Positions 17,470 through 26,883 of a stretch of DNA of 64,000 nt are shown here, in pieces. Below the pieces are notes generated by a model that searched no databases, was not told the DNA's origin, and was given only the letters and a program-made list of their open reading frames with translations. The DNA is from Candidatus Brachybacter algidus (GTDB lineage: Bacteria; Bacteroidota; Bacteroidia; Chitinophagales; Saprospiraceae). The position numbers were made by a program, and so were the translations under genes. How positions within the stretch are numbered: the stretch's first letter is position 1; each line of letters opens with the position of its first letter. Location: contig JADJSK010000002.1 of the NCBI GenBank assembly GCA_016711705.1, positions 801,987-865,986 of the forward strand, written 5' to 3'.

Positions 17470-18740
17470 GATTTTTATATCACAGAGGGCCATTACTTCA
17501 AAATTATTAGTGTTTAAATGTAGTTCAGTACCTCAAAGATTTAAAAATGGATTGAGATATTGGATTTCCCTTTTTGTACTTAATGGAATAAAGAAGTAGA
17601 ACGATAATTTACTTTATTTTTTAAGAAAGATCACGGAGAGATTTTGTCTTCGACAAAATTTTCACACTGATGGAATTCTTCCTATAATTTTGAAACTACT
17701 GACTACTGACTACTGACTACTGATTAAGCATTACCCATCAACTATCACCACCTTTTACCCATGACTAAAGTCAAGGGCTATTGAACTCGAAGATTTAATT
17801 GTATTTATAATAATCAAAGAAGAAGTTAGATAGAATTTCTAAGGTTACCGATTACCTGATCACTTATCACACATCATTTATCACACATCACTTATCACAC
17901 ATCACTTATCACACATCACTTATCACACATCACTTATCATCTATTACCCATTACCCATTACCGATTTTTATATCACAGAGGGCCATTACTTCAAAATTAT
18001 TAGTGTTTAAATTTATTTCAGTACTTCAAAGATTTAAAACTGGATTGAGATATTGGATTTCCCTTTTTGTACTTAATGGAATAAAGAAGTAGAACGATAT
18101 TTTACTTTATTTTTTAAGAAAGATCACGGAGAGATTTTGTCTTCGACAAAATTTTCAAATAGATGGAATTCTTCCTATAATTTTGAAACTACTGACTACT
18201 GATTACTGACCACTGACCACTGACTACTGACCACTGATTAAGCATTACCCATCAACTATCACCACCTTTTACCCATGACTAAAGTCAAGGGCTATTGAAC
18301 TCGAAGATTTAATTGTATTTATAATAATCAAAGAAGAAGTTAGATGGAATTTCTAAGGTTACCGATTACCTGATCACTTATCACACATCACTTATCACAC
18401 ATCACTTATCACACATCACTTATCATCTATTACCCATTACCAATTACCGATTTTTATATCACAGAGGGCCATTACTTCAAAATTATTAGTGTTTAAATTT
18501 ATTTCAGTGCTTCAAAGATTTAAAAATGGATTGAGGTATTGGATTTCCCTTTTCGTACTTAATCGAATAAAGATGCAGAACGATATTTCACTTTATTTTT
18601 TAAGAGAGATCACGGAGAGATTTTGTCTTCGACAAAATTTTCAAATAGATGGAATTCTTCCTATAATTTTGAAACTACTGACTACTGACTACTGACTACT
18701 GATTACTGACCACTGACCACTGACCACTGACGACCGACCA
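17470..18740. repeat. Tandem repeat of about 490 bp, 2.6 copies
   Basis: Copy 1 is 17470-17962 (493 bp), copy 2 is 17963-18448 (486 bp), copy 3 is 18449 to about 18740 (partial). Each starts GATTTTTATATCACAGAGG and contains a hairpin ATTTTGTC-TTC-GACAAAAT, ACTGACT-type heptads, a TGACTAAAGTCA hairpin, and a 14-bp (two heptads) CACTTATCACACAT minisatellite. The 7-bp length difference between copies 1 and 2 is explained by two fewer 14-bp units and three more 7-bp units. A diverged single copy lies at about 30580-30830. No coding potential; the short ORF inside copy 3 is chance. Confidence 0.88.
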
Positions 18741-18805
18741 CCGAAATAACCAATAAAGAGATAACATTGTCATCCCCTTATTAGTCATATTATTTAATAA
18801 ATATC

Positions 18806-19450
18806 CTAGAAATTAAACTGCGGATTTGCCGGATCTTCCGGTCTGCCGATCTCATCCAAATCGCCAAATTCTGCATCTCCATAATAAGCTCTCCTTACTT
18901 CTTCATAGAACTTAGCATTAGTGATCAGAATGTAAGGGAAAAGCCATAAAAATCCAATACCAAATGTAAATAAACATAAGATTGCCCAACCAATAAAGCT
19001 TAAATTGAGTAGAAAGAAGTCCATTTTATACCCATCCATCATTTCTTTACTTTTTTTCAAAGTCTCACTTGGTGTTAGTTCCGGCTCGTCAGCTAAAATG
19101 TAAAAAATCATTGAATATGAATAGGTAGCTATAATTCCTGGGATAATAAATAACAATGTCCACAGCAATATGTACAATAAACTCAAAAGATAAGTTACCA
19201 TTGAATTGACAAAATTTTTAAATCCATCAAATATTTGGGTTAAGCGAAATTCATTGCCACGAGAGACAGACAAGTTAAATATTGCCATTCCAAGAGTCAA
19301 AGCACCTCCTGCAATAAAAGCACCAATAAAAGTGTATTGCAAAGTAACTATCACTAAGAAATAAACCAGATATGTTCCTATCACAGGTCCCCAATTTCCG
19401 GATAATGAATTCAGTGCACGCACTTTTAGTTCAGAAAATGAAATGTTCAT
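18806..19450 (-). CDS. DUF975 family membrane protein
   Basis: 214 residues with five or six hydrophobic segments. The signature is IIPGIIATYSYSMIFYILADEPELTPSETLKKSKEMMDG, followed by LSFIGWAILCLFTFGIGFLWLFPY, which is typical of the DUF975 family. The C-terminus is acidic and soluble. ATG at 19450 is well placed before the conserved N-terminal segment (SELKVRALNSLSGNW). It stands alone between two repeat regions. The function of the family is unknown. Confidence 0.85.
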   Translation of the reverse strand: MNISFSELKVRALNSLSGNWGPVIGTYLVYFLVIVTLQYTFIGAFIAGGALTLGMAIFNLSVSRGNEFRLTQIFDGFKNFVNSMVTYLLSLLYILLWTLLFIIPGIIATYSYSMIFYILADEPELTPSETLKKSKEMMDGYKMDFFLLNLSFIGWAILCLFTFGIGFLWLFPYILITNAKFYEEVRRAYYGDAEFGDLDEIGRPEDPANPQFNF

Positions 19451-20043
19451 AATAGTATTATTTAAGTTTTAAAAATTTTGATCAGACGAATATACTCTTT
19501 TTTGAAGTATTTTGTATTATAAATACAGCCACATGTAATTAACTAATTGCACAACAACTTATATATTCAAATAAATAATTTATAAAGAGATGGAATAAAG
19601 TAGTTGATTATTATTTGGCAGATTCCTCCCTTTAGTCGGAATGACAGCATTTTTTTTCTGAGGGGTTATAGAATGGGGTGTGCAGCCTCCACATTTTATA
19701 ACCCTATCCCATCGACTAAAGTCTTGCCTATTGAAGCGAGGAATCTTTATTCGTTTAGTCTTTTCTTTTTTGGCATTGTGCAATTTGGTTTACACCCTAC
19801 AATCATTTGAATTTTGACCTTATAGGAAACGGAAAAATAAAATTGACCTAAAATATGCCGTATAATACCGAGCTTTACAATGCCGAGCTGGGTTTCGTTT
19901 TGATCTGCCAAAGCAGAGCAATTTAGGAAACACTATTCGGTATGAAAGTCGTTTGACCAAATTTATTTGGACTATTACAAATTTTCATTCGGTATTTGTT
20001 TTGTGGGTTCACTGGGATTGAAATTTTTCCAGTTATTTGAAAC
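19451..20043. other. Intergenic region carrying one copy of a dispersed hairpin repeat
   Basis: 19604-19800 is a repeat whose reverse complement recurs at about 60870-61060. It includes an internal inverted repeat (about 19660-19706, arms reading GGTTATA...TATAACC), the phrase around GGAATGACAG, a diverged TGACTAAAGTCA-type hairpin (19708-19740) and a tail matching AAATTGCACAA. The two short opposite-strand ORFs here are chance products of the repeat. 19805-20040 is AT-rich with nothing recognised. Confidence 0.65.
19604..19800 (+). repeat. Dispersed ~190-bp repeat, copy 1 (inverted relative to copy at 60.9 kb)
   Basis: Ordered blocks shared with 60870-61060 in opposite orientation are: GATTCCTCCCTT, GGAATGACA, the hairpin with AAAATGGG-type arms, the step AAAGATTC(C)TCGCTTC, AAAAGAAAAG and AAATTGCACAA. 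Similarity is mosaic rather than end to end. It has no transposase and could be a MITE-like or REP-like element. Confidence 0.7.
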
Positions 20044-20071
20044 AAAAAAGGCCGTCTTTTCAGACAGCCTT
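20044..20071 (-). terminator. Intrinsic terminator of dnaK
   Basis: On the minus strand, AAGGCTGTCT, a GAAA tetraloop and AGACGGCCTT form a 10-bp stem with one G-T pair, followed by a T6 tract. It lies 20 bp past the dnaK stop. Confidence 0.88.
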
Positions 20072-20092
20072 TATATTCAATAAGTTTAAGAA

Positions 20093-22009
20093 TTACTTCT
20101 TATCTACTTCTTCAAATTCTACATCGGTTACATCCTCAGTTTCATTTGTATTGTTGTCAGCATGGTTGCCATCTTGTGTTCCATCAGCTGTTGGTTCACC
20201 TTGACCTCCACTTTGAGCATACATTTCCTGACTTGCAGCCTGCCATGCATTATTCAACGCAGTAGTAGCGGCATCAATCTTAGCAAGATCTTCAGTTTTG
20301 TGTGCATCTCTCAATTCAGCAAGTGCTGCTTCGATTGGAGCTTTATTACCTTCAGAGATCTTCTCACCGTACTCCTTCAATTGTTTTTCAGATTGGAAGA
20401 TCATAGAATCAGCTCCGTTCAGTTTCTCTATTCTTTCTTTTGTAGCTTTATCCACATCAGCATTTGCAGCAGCTTCAGCTCTCATTCTTTCTACTTCTTC
20501 CTTTGAAAGACCTGTGGAAGCTTCGATTCTGATACTTTGCTCTTTGCCTGTGCCTTTATCCTTTGAAGTTACTTTCAAGATACCGTTGGCATCTATGTCG
20601 AAGGTTACTTCGATCTGAGGAACACCCCTAGGAGCTGGTGGTATATCATTCAAGATAAATCTTCCAACACTTCTGTTATCCTTAGCCATAGGACGCTCAC
20701 CTTGAAGGATATGTATCTCTACGGAAGGTTGATTTTCAGCAGCAGTTGAGTAAATCTTAGATTTTTTTGTAGGGATCGTCGCATTTGCTTCAATGACCAC
20801 ATCATATACACCACCCATCGTTTCGATACCCATTGATAATGGAGTTACATCAAGCAACAAGACATCTTTCACATCCCCGCTCAATACACCACCTTGTATG
20901 GCAGCGCCGATAGCGACTACTTCATCCGGGTTAACACCCTTACTTGGTTTTTTACCAAAGAATTCTTCTACAGCTTCTTGTATTTTAGGTATTCTTGTCG
21001 AACCTCCTACTAATATAACTTCATCAATATCACTTGTAGTGAGACCTGCATCTTTCAATGCCTGTCTGCAAGGCTCGATACTTCTGCTAACTAAGCTATC
21101 AGTAAGTTGCTCGAATTTTGCTCTGGTTAATTTTGTAACCAAGTGTTTAGGAACTCCATCTACAGCAGTAACATACGGAAGGTTGATCTCCGTTTCATTA
21201 CCTGCAGAAAGTTCGATTTTAGCTTTTTCAGCAGCCTCTTTCAAACGTTGAAGCGCCATAGGGTCTTTTCTGATATCTATTTGCTCTTGTTGTTTGAAGG
21301 TATCAGCCAACCAATTGATAATCTCTTTGTCAAAATCATCTCCACCTAAATGTGTATCACCATTTGTTGATTTAACTTCAAATACACCATCACCCAATTC
21401 AAGGATAGAAATATCGAAAGTTCCTCCACCTAAGTCATAAACAGCAATGGTCGAATCTTTGTGTTTTTTGTCTAGTCCATAAGCCAAAGCAGCAGCAGTA
21501 GGCTCATTGATAATTCTTTTGATATTAAGACCAGCGATCTCACCTGCTTCTTTCGTAGCTTGTCTCTGAGAGTCATTAAAGTAAGCCGGCACGGTAACCA
21601 CCGCTTCTGTTACTTCCTGACCTAAGAATTCTTCAGCAGTTTTTTTCATTTTTTGAAGAACCATCGCAGATATTTCCTGGGGAGTATAAAATCTTCCATC
21701 GATTTCTACTCTTACTGTATCATTGTCGCCTTTGACTACTTTGTAAGCAGAATGTTCTGTTTCATTAGAACTTTCAGAGAATCTGTTACCCATGAAACGC
21801 TTGATAGATGCGATCGTTCTTGTTGGGTTAGTGATGGCCTGCCTTTTAGCAGGTGCACCTATCTTTCTTTCACCATTGTCTAGAAATGCCACTATTGATG
21901 GCGTAGTTCTTGCACCTTCGTCATTAGGAATAACCACTGGCTCATTACCTTCCATTACTGCAACGCAAGAGTTTGTCGTACCTAAATCAATGCCTATTAT
22001 TTTTCCCAT
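20093..22009 (-). CDS. dnaK: Molecular chaperone DnaK (Hsp70)
   Basis: 638 residues, the usual DnaK length. Cytoplasmic ATP-dependent chaperone that works with DnaJ and GrpE. It begins GKIIGIDLGTTNSCVAVMEG (phosphate-binding loop 1). It has the Hsp70 signatures VYDLGGGTFDISIL and VILVGGSTRIPKIQ and the linker DVLLLDVTPLSMGIE, followed by the beta-sandwich substrate domain, an alpha-helical lid and the C-terminal EEVDKK. It stands alone: dnaJ and grpE are not adjacent. A candidate regulatory region lies just upstream (22040-22083) and a clear terminator downstream. Confidence 0.98.
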   Translation of the reverse strand: MGKIIGIDLGTTNSCVAVMEGNEPVVIPNDEGARTTPSIVAFLDNGERKIGAPAKRQAITNPTRTIASIKRFMGNRFSESSNETEHSAYKVVKGDNDTVRVEIDGRFYTPQEISAMVLQKMKKTAEEFLGQEVTEAVVTVPAYFNDSQRQATKEAGEIAGLNIKRIINEPTAAALAYGLDKKHKDSTIAVYDLGGGTFDISILELGDGVFEVKSTNGDTHLGGDDFDKEIINWLADTFKQQEQIDIRKDPMALQRLKEAAEKAKIELSAGNETEINLPYVTAVDGVPKHLVTKLTRAKFEQLTDSLVSRSIEPCRQALKDAGLTTSDIDEVILVGGSTRIPKIQEAVEEFFGKKPSKGVNPDEVVAIGAAIQGGVLSGDVKDVLLLDVTPLSMGIETMGGVYDVVIEANATIPTKKSKIYSTAAENQPSVEIHILQGERPMAKDNRSVGRFILNDIPPAPRGVPQIEVTFDIDANGILKVTSKDKGTGKEQSIRIEASTGLSKEEVERMRAEAAANADVDKATKERIEKLNGADSMIFQSEKQLKEYGEKISEGNKAPIEAALAELRDAHKTEDLAKIDAATTALNNAWQAASQEMYAQSGGQGEPTADGTQDGNHADNNTNETEDVTDVEFEEVDKK

Positions 22010-22039
22010 GTTTAGAATTTTTGTATTATTTATTTAGTA

Positions 22040-22083
22040 CAAAACAATATTTATGCCAAAATGAAATGGTTGACATTTTGTCA
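22040..22083 (-). promoter_or_regulatory. Candidate sigma-54-like promoter and operator palindrome upstream of dnaK
   Basis: Read on the minus strand, a perfect inverted repeat TGACA-AAA-TGTCA (22083-22071) is followed by TTGGCATAAATATTGT (22059-22044). In that stretch GG and GT are separated by exactly 10 bases, the spacing of a -24/-12 promoter (GG-N10-GC), with one departure from consensus. The start codon is at 22009. The spacing and palindrome are seen directly; the sigma-54 reading is inference. Confidence 0.4.
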
Positions 22084-22160
22084 TATATCCACAGGGATTT
22101 TCATTAATGATTGCCATTAATGCAGGATATTAAAAAAGTAGTGGAAAAATTGTCAGAGAT

Positions 22161-23195
22161 TTATTTTCTGAAATTAAGCTCTTTTGTATACCGACCTACA
22201 GCAAGTGAATCTAAAGATAATTCACTCAAATAGTATCCAGGAAAATTCTGAGTATTTTTTGAAGAGAAAATACCGAATCCTCCAATAATATTAGTGAATA
22301 TTGGAAAGTCCTGTGTGCCTGTGATACCTGAATTGGCAGCTAATGCTTCATTGTAATCAAGAAACTCTTTGCCTCCGGTTACTACCACAAAGTCTACTGA
22401 AGTGGAGTACCGGTCTATTGTTGCAGATTTTGCAAGGCTTTCTCCTATTTTTGCATATATTTTATTTATAGAATATCTAAATCTGTTACCGTCAGGTATG
22501 ACAGATTCGGCCACAGAAATTAACAGGCTTTTAGGGATATATTCTTGAGATACTGCTTGGTCACGTTCGTTATAATTGAAACGCACGAATAAACTAACTA
22601 TAGCAGGGCTTGCTTCTTCCTGGCTTCCTTCTTTATTTTGAAACCAAAATAAAGGTGATTGAGTAATTACTTCATCTACCTTAGGATTCCATAGAAGCGG
22701 TTGTGAAATTTTGGGTTGCACGATCTCAATTAAATTGATAAGTAGGGTAGAAGAGGTATATTCCTTTCCTTTCACCTTGATGGATAAATTGTATTTTCCT
22801 CCAGGTTCAAAAATAAATTGATCTTTATCTACTTTATAAATATAATTGGGTGTATTGGCAAAAACACCTGTATCTCTTGGAAATCCCAATGTGGTAGCAT
22901 CCACTCTTTCCAATTCTACCGAAAAATTCTTGCTTGGTAATGAAATAGTTACAACCGCATCATTATAATAAAGGCTATCAGGATTTTTTGACAGCTCCAA
23001 TGGAGAAATATTGTTGTCTCCAAAAGCCCTCTCAAGGCGAATAAATACAAATGGGTCTGATATGGATATTGCTCCATAGATAATTGGCACTTCTACCTTT
23101 GGTCCGATCAATTCAAGATCGTTATCACAAGAAGAGAAAAAAGCTGATACTCCAATCAGACAAAATATTATTAAGAAAGACTTCAAATGAATCAT
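22161..23195 (-). CDS. Lipoprotein of unknown function (DUF4249-like)
   Basis: 344 residues from the second Met (23195), which directly precedes a lipoprotein signal (LKSFLIIFCLIGVSAFFSSC); the upstream Met at 23225 adds ten non-conserved residues. After the lipidated Cys comes an Ig-like beta-rich region (PIIYGAISISDPFVFIRLERAF, ELSKNPDSLYYNDAVVTISL) resembling DUF4249-type Bacteroidota lipoproteins, but a match to that family is not certain. Expected in the outer or inner membrane facing the periplasm. It is divergent from panB, with about 105 bp between the starts. Confidence 0.65.
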   Translation of the reverse strand: MIHLKSFLIIFCLIGVSAFFSSCDNDLELIGPKVEVPIIYGAISISDPFVFIRLERAFGDNNISPLELSKNPDSLYYNDAVVTISLPSKNFSVELERVDATTLGFPRDTGVFANTPNYIYKVDKDQFIFEPGGKYNLSIKVKGKEYTSSTLLINLIEIVQPKISQPLLWNPKVDEVITQSPLFWFQNKEGSQEEASPAIVSLFVRFNYNERDQAVSQEYIPKSLLISVAESVIPDGNRFRYSINKIYAKIGESLAKSATIDRYSTSVDFVVVTGGKEFLDYNEALAANSGITGTQDFPIFTNIIGGFGIFSSKNTQNFPGYYLSELSLDSLAVGRYTKELNFRK

Positions 23196-23300
23196 ATTAA
23201 AATATAGGTTATTTAAGGAGGGCAAATATAAAGTAAAAATTAAATGTGCGCGAAATTAGTCATTTTTCTAACTTGCAGCTCAATTTTAACATAATGTTAT

Positions 23301-24116
23301 ATGTCAGTAAATAAGGAAGTAAAAAGAATCACTACCCACACCATGCAAGAAATGAAGCAAAAAGGTGTGAAAATCAGCATGTTGACCGCTTATGATTACA
23401 GCATGGCTAAGATTATTGATGATGCCGGGATAGATATCATTCTTGTTGGAGACTCAGCTTCCAATGTCATGGCAGGACATGAAACGACGCTACCTATTAC
23501 GCTCGATCAGATGATTTATCATGCCTCTTCAGTAATTCGTGCTGTGAATAGGAGTTTTGTGGTAGTTGATCTTCCTTTTGGATCATACCAGGGTGATAGC
23601 AAGCAGGCTTTAAGTTCATCCATCAGAATCATGAAAGAATCAGGTGCGCATGGCGTAAAATTGGAAGGCGGGCAAGAAGTTGGAGAATCTGTTAAAAGAA
23701 TACTCACTGCGGGTGTCCCGGTGATGGGTCATTTGGGTTTGACTCCTCAAAGTATTTACAAATTTGGCACTTATACAGTCAGGGCGAAAGAAGAGGAGGA
23801 AGCTAATCGACTTATAGAAGATGCAAAATACCTTGAATCGTTGGGTTGCTTTGCTTTGGTTCTTGCAAAGATACCTGCTGATCTTGCCAAAAAAGTTGCA
23901 GATGAACTCACCATTCCTGTCATTGGTATTGGCGCGGGGAATGGGGTAGATGGCCAGGTGCTTGTCACTCACGATTTATTAGGTATTACAAAAGAGTTCA
24001 AGCCAAGATTTTTAAGAAGATATGAAGATCTTTATGGAAAAATGAAAGATGCGTTTGAATCATATATTCGTGATGTAAAGTCCGGAGATTTTCCAAATGA
24101 AGAAGAACAATACTAG
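23301..24116 (+). CDS. panB: 3-methyl-2-oxobutanoate hydroxymethyltransferase
   Basis: 271 residues, the family length. First committed step of pantothenate/CoA synthesis: transfers the hydroxymethyl group of methylene-THF to alpha-ketoisovalerate. Motifs seen are SMLTAYDYSMAKIIDDAGID, ILVGDSASNVMAGHETTLPITLDQMIYH (metal-binding Asp), VVVDLPFGSYQ, GAHGVKLEGG, VPVMGHLGLTPQS and IPVIGIGAGNGVDGQVLVTHDLLG. The gene stands alone (panC not adjacent) and is followed closely by mltG. Confidence 0.96.
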   Translation: MSVNKEVKRITTHTMQEMKQKGVKISMLTAYDYSMAKIIDDAGIDIILVGDSASNVMAGHETTLPITLDQMIYHASSVIRAVNRSFVVVDLPFGSYQGDSKQALSSSIRIMKESGAHGVKLEGGQEVGESVKRILTAGVPVMGHLGLTPQSIYKFGTYTVRAKEEEEANRLIEDAKYLESLGCFALVLAKIPADLAKKVADELTIPVIGIGAGNGVDGQVLVTHDLLGITKEFKPRFLRRYEDLYGKMKDAFESYIRDVKSGDFPNEEEQY

Positions 24117-24172
24117 GAAATCATTGTTTGTGTGCAAGCCTCTTAAATAAAAACAAATCAATTTTTTATTCT

Positions 24173-25204
24173 ATGCGAAAAGTTTTGATCAGGATCGGAA
24201 TAGCTATTGCTATCCTAGGCATGGTTGGCGTATTTTTCTTTAAGGGTAGCATCTTGCCAAGTGTGACAACGGTTGCAGATGATGAATATTTTCATATCTA
24301 TAAGGCCGGCAATCTTGACAATGTTGCTGATTCTTTAATTAAATATGGATTTATTAAGAGTAAGAAGGATCTTATCTCCACTGCCGGTCTCATGAGGTTT
24401 AAAGATAGCGATCTAGTGCCGGGCAGATTCAAATTGAAAAAAGGTTGGAATAATATACAACTTCTGGATTTTTTAGCAAGGGGAAAACAAAGTCCAGTCA
24501 AATTGGTGATTAATCCGATGCGCAAAACTGAAAATGTTGCCACCTTTCTTGGCAAAAATTTAGAGAGCGACTCGTTGGATTTCATAACCTTAATGCAGGA
24601 CACTACTTTTCTGGACTCTTTGGGAGTAGATGTTCAAAATGCCATGACCCTCTTCATACCTAATACTTATGAAGTTTATTGGACCTCAACTCCAAAATCA
24701 TTTCTAAAGAAGATGAAGAAGGAAAGTGATAAGTTTTGGGAAAAAGATAACCGAGAAGAGAAGTTGAAATCATTGGGGATGACGCGTCAGCAGGTGTATA
24801 CACTTGCTTCCATAGTAGACAAGGAGACTCAACAGAACATTGAAAAAGCTACTATAGCAGGATTATATTTGAATAGAATAGCACAGGATATGCCACTTCA
24901 AGCTGACCCTACTGTGGTATTTGCGGTAAATGACTTTACAATCAAAAGAGTAACGAATAGGCACATCGCTACAGTCTCACCTTACAATACTTATATCAAT
25001 AAGGGTCTTCCTCCCGGACCAATAGGTATGGCTTCAGCCTCTGGTATCGATGCAGTATTAAATCATGAAAAACACAATTACCTTTATATGTGCGCCCGAC
25101 CGGATACGTCAGGCAGACACAATTTTGCAGAAACATTTGCTGCACATGTAGCTTTCGCTAATATTTACAGGGATTGGCTTACAAAGCAAGGCCTTGGACT
25201 TTAA
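24173..25204 (+). CDS. mltG: Endolytic murein transglycosylase MltG (YceG-like)
   Basis: 343 residues from ATG 24173. An upstream GTG at 24128 would add 15 residues without signal character, whereas 24173 directly precedes the single membrane anchor (VLIRIGIAIAILGMVGVFFF). A LysM-like region is followed by the YceG catalytic domain with YTLASIVDKETQQNIEKATIAGLYLNR, where the Glu of K-E-T is the predicted catalytic residue, then LQADPTVVFAV and SPYNTYINKGLPPGPI. It is thought to cut nascent glycan strands and set their length in the inner membrane. 56 bp downstream of panB. Confidence 0.93.
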   Translation: MRKVLIRIGIAIAILGMVGVFFFKGSILPSVTTVADDEYFHIYKAGNLDNVADSLIKYGFIKSKKDLISTAGLMRFKDSDLVPGRFKLKKGWNNIQLLDFLARGKQSPVKLVINPMRKTENVATFLGKNLESDSLDFITLMQDTTFLDSLGVDVQNAMTLFIPNTYEVYWTSTPKSFLKKMKKESDKFWEKDNREEKLKSLGMTRQQVYTLASIVDKETQQNIEKATIAGLYLNRIAQDMPLQADPTVVFAVNDFTIKRVTNRHIATVSPYNTYINKGLPPGPIGMASASGIDAVLNHEKHNYLYMCARPDTSGRHNFAETFAAHVAFANIYRDWLTKQGLGL

Positions 25205-25485
25205 TTTCAGAATAATTAAACAAATTTTGAAGAGCATTTTCTATGCTGAAACTTAAATTATTTGATGTAAATTATTTGAAAAATTTATTGACCATGCTTC
25301 AATAATAAAGTCGACACAAGAGATTGTAATAGTTAAATTAGTAACTTTGCCTTGAGAAGGATTGTCATCGTAGAATAAATTTTGTTCAGATTACTAACGG
25401 CCATCTAAAATCTAACATCTAACATCTTCTTCTTTTTGATTATCAAAACAAGAAGATATTAATTAACCAAGATATAATTTCACAC
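25205..25485. other. Intergenic region before fumC
   Basis: AT-rich 281-bp spacer. Near 25405-25432 are ATCTAAC heptads of the kind found elsewhere in the window. It presumably contains the fumC promoter, but no clear TAnnTTTG box with partner was found. Confidence 0.5.
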
Positions 25486-26883
25486 ATGGAATACAGAATA
25501 GAAAAAGATACAATGGGTCAGGTCAATGTGCCTGCGGATAAATATTGGGGAGCACAGACTCAACGGTCTATTGAAAATTTTAACATAGCCAGAGATATAG
25601 ATAAAATGCCAATGGAGATCATTCGAGCATTTGCCTATCTGAAGAAAGCTGCAGCAATGACAAATTTCGAGGCTGGGGTGCTTCCTGAAGATAAAAAGGA
25701 CTTAATTTCGCAAGTATGTGATGAGATTTTAGAGGGAAAATTGGATGATCAATTTCCACTTGTAGTTTGGCAAACCGGCTCGGGCACTCAATCCAACATG
25801 AATACAAATGAAGTAATTGCATATCGTGGCCATGTTCTGAATGGTGGTAAGCTTTCGGATGAAAAAAAATTCATCAATCCGAATGATGATGTCAATAAGT
25901 CTCAATCTTCCAACGATACTTTTCCTACTGCGATGAGCATATCGGCAGTGAAGATGCTGTTGGACAAAACAATTCCGGGCATTGAGCAATTGAGAGATAC
26001 ACTCACTGCAAAGGCTATTGAATTTATGCACATAGTGAAAATAGGTCGCACGCACCTTATGGATGCAACACCTTTGACACTTGGCCAGGAATTGTCAGGA
26101 TATGCAGCCCAATTAAATTACGGATTAAAAGATATTAAACATTCTTTGTCTCATTTGTCTGAACTGGCTTTAGGTGGAACTGCTGTCGGTACTGGTATTA
26201 ACACACCTCCCGGCTATTCCGAAAATGTTGCAAGACACATTGCCAATCTGACAGGAATGCCTTTCGTTACTGCGCCCAATAAATTTGAATCACTTGCTGC
26301 GCATGATGCGGTAGTTGCTGCACATGGTGCTTTGAAAACGGTGGCTGTTTCTTTAATGAAAATAGCCAATGATATCCGATTACTTGCGTCCGGGCCTCGT
26401 TGTGGCATCGGTGAGATCTCCATTCCTGACAATGAACCAGGTTCTTCCATCATGCCAGGCAAGGTCAACCCTACACAGTGCGAGGCGATGACAATGGTGG
26501 CAGCACAAGTCATGGGCAATGATGTGGCGATTGGAATTGGTGGTTCTAATGGACATTTCGAATTAAACGTCTTTAAGCCAGTCATGATCAAAAACTTCCT
26601 CCACAGTGCAAAATTGATAGGAGAAGTCTGTGTTTCATTCGATGAAAGATGTGCACAAGGTATCAAGCCAATATTGCCAAATATCAAACGCAACCTCGAC
26701 GAGTCCTTAATGCTCGTCACCTCACTTAACACCAAGATCGGCTATTACAAAGCGGCTGAAATCGCTCAGACAGCTCACAAAGAAAACAAAACACTTAGAC
26801 AGACTGCCATTGATCTTGGCTATGTGACAGGAGCGGAGTTTGATGCTTGGGTAAAGCCGGAGGAAATGGTGGGGAGTATTTAA
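25486..26883 (+). CDS. fumC: Class II fumarate hydratase
   Basis: 465 residues. Reversible hydration of fumarate to malate in the TCA cycle, cytoplasmic tetramer. The whole class II pattern is present: YWGAQTQRSIENF, QTGSGTQSNMNTNEVIA, KSQSSNDTFPTAM, GRTHLMDATPLTLGQELSGYA, TAVGTGIN, and the signature GSSIMPGKVNPTQCEA with the catalytic Ser. Length and start (MEYRIEKDTMG) are typical. It is followed by a long array of degenerate repeats and no partner gene. Confidence 0.97.
   Translation: MEYRIEKDTMGQVNVPADKYWGAQTQRSIENFNIARDIDKMPMEIIRAFAYLKKAAAMTNFEAGVLPEDKKDLISQVCDEILEGKLDDQFPLVVWQTGSGTQSNMNTNEVIAYRGHVLNGGKLSDEKKFINPNDDVNKSQSSNDTFPTAMSISAVKMLLDKTIPGIEQLRDTLTAKAIEFMHIVKIGRTHLMDATPLTLGQELSGYAAQLNYGLKDIKHSLSHLSELALGGTAVGTGINTPPGYSENVARHIANLTGMPFVTAPNKFESLAAHDAVVAAHGALKTVAVSLMKIANDIRLLASGPRCGIGEISIPDNEPGSSIMPGKVNPTQCEAMTMVAAQVMGNDVAIGIGGSNGHFELNVFKPVMIKNFLHSAKLIGEVCVSFDERCAQGIKPILPNIKRNLDESLMLVTSLNTKIGYYKAAEIAQTAHKENKTLRQTAIDLGYVTGAEFDAWVKPEEMVGSI

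Noticed and set aside
17860..18450. CRISPR-like look of the CACTTATCACACAT repeats
   Set aside because: The units are directly tandem with no unique spacers, 7- or 14-bp periodic, and no cas genes are present.
20162..22037. Several plus-strand ORFs over dnaK
   Set aside because: Antisense shadows of a highly conserved gene.
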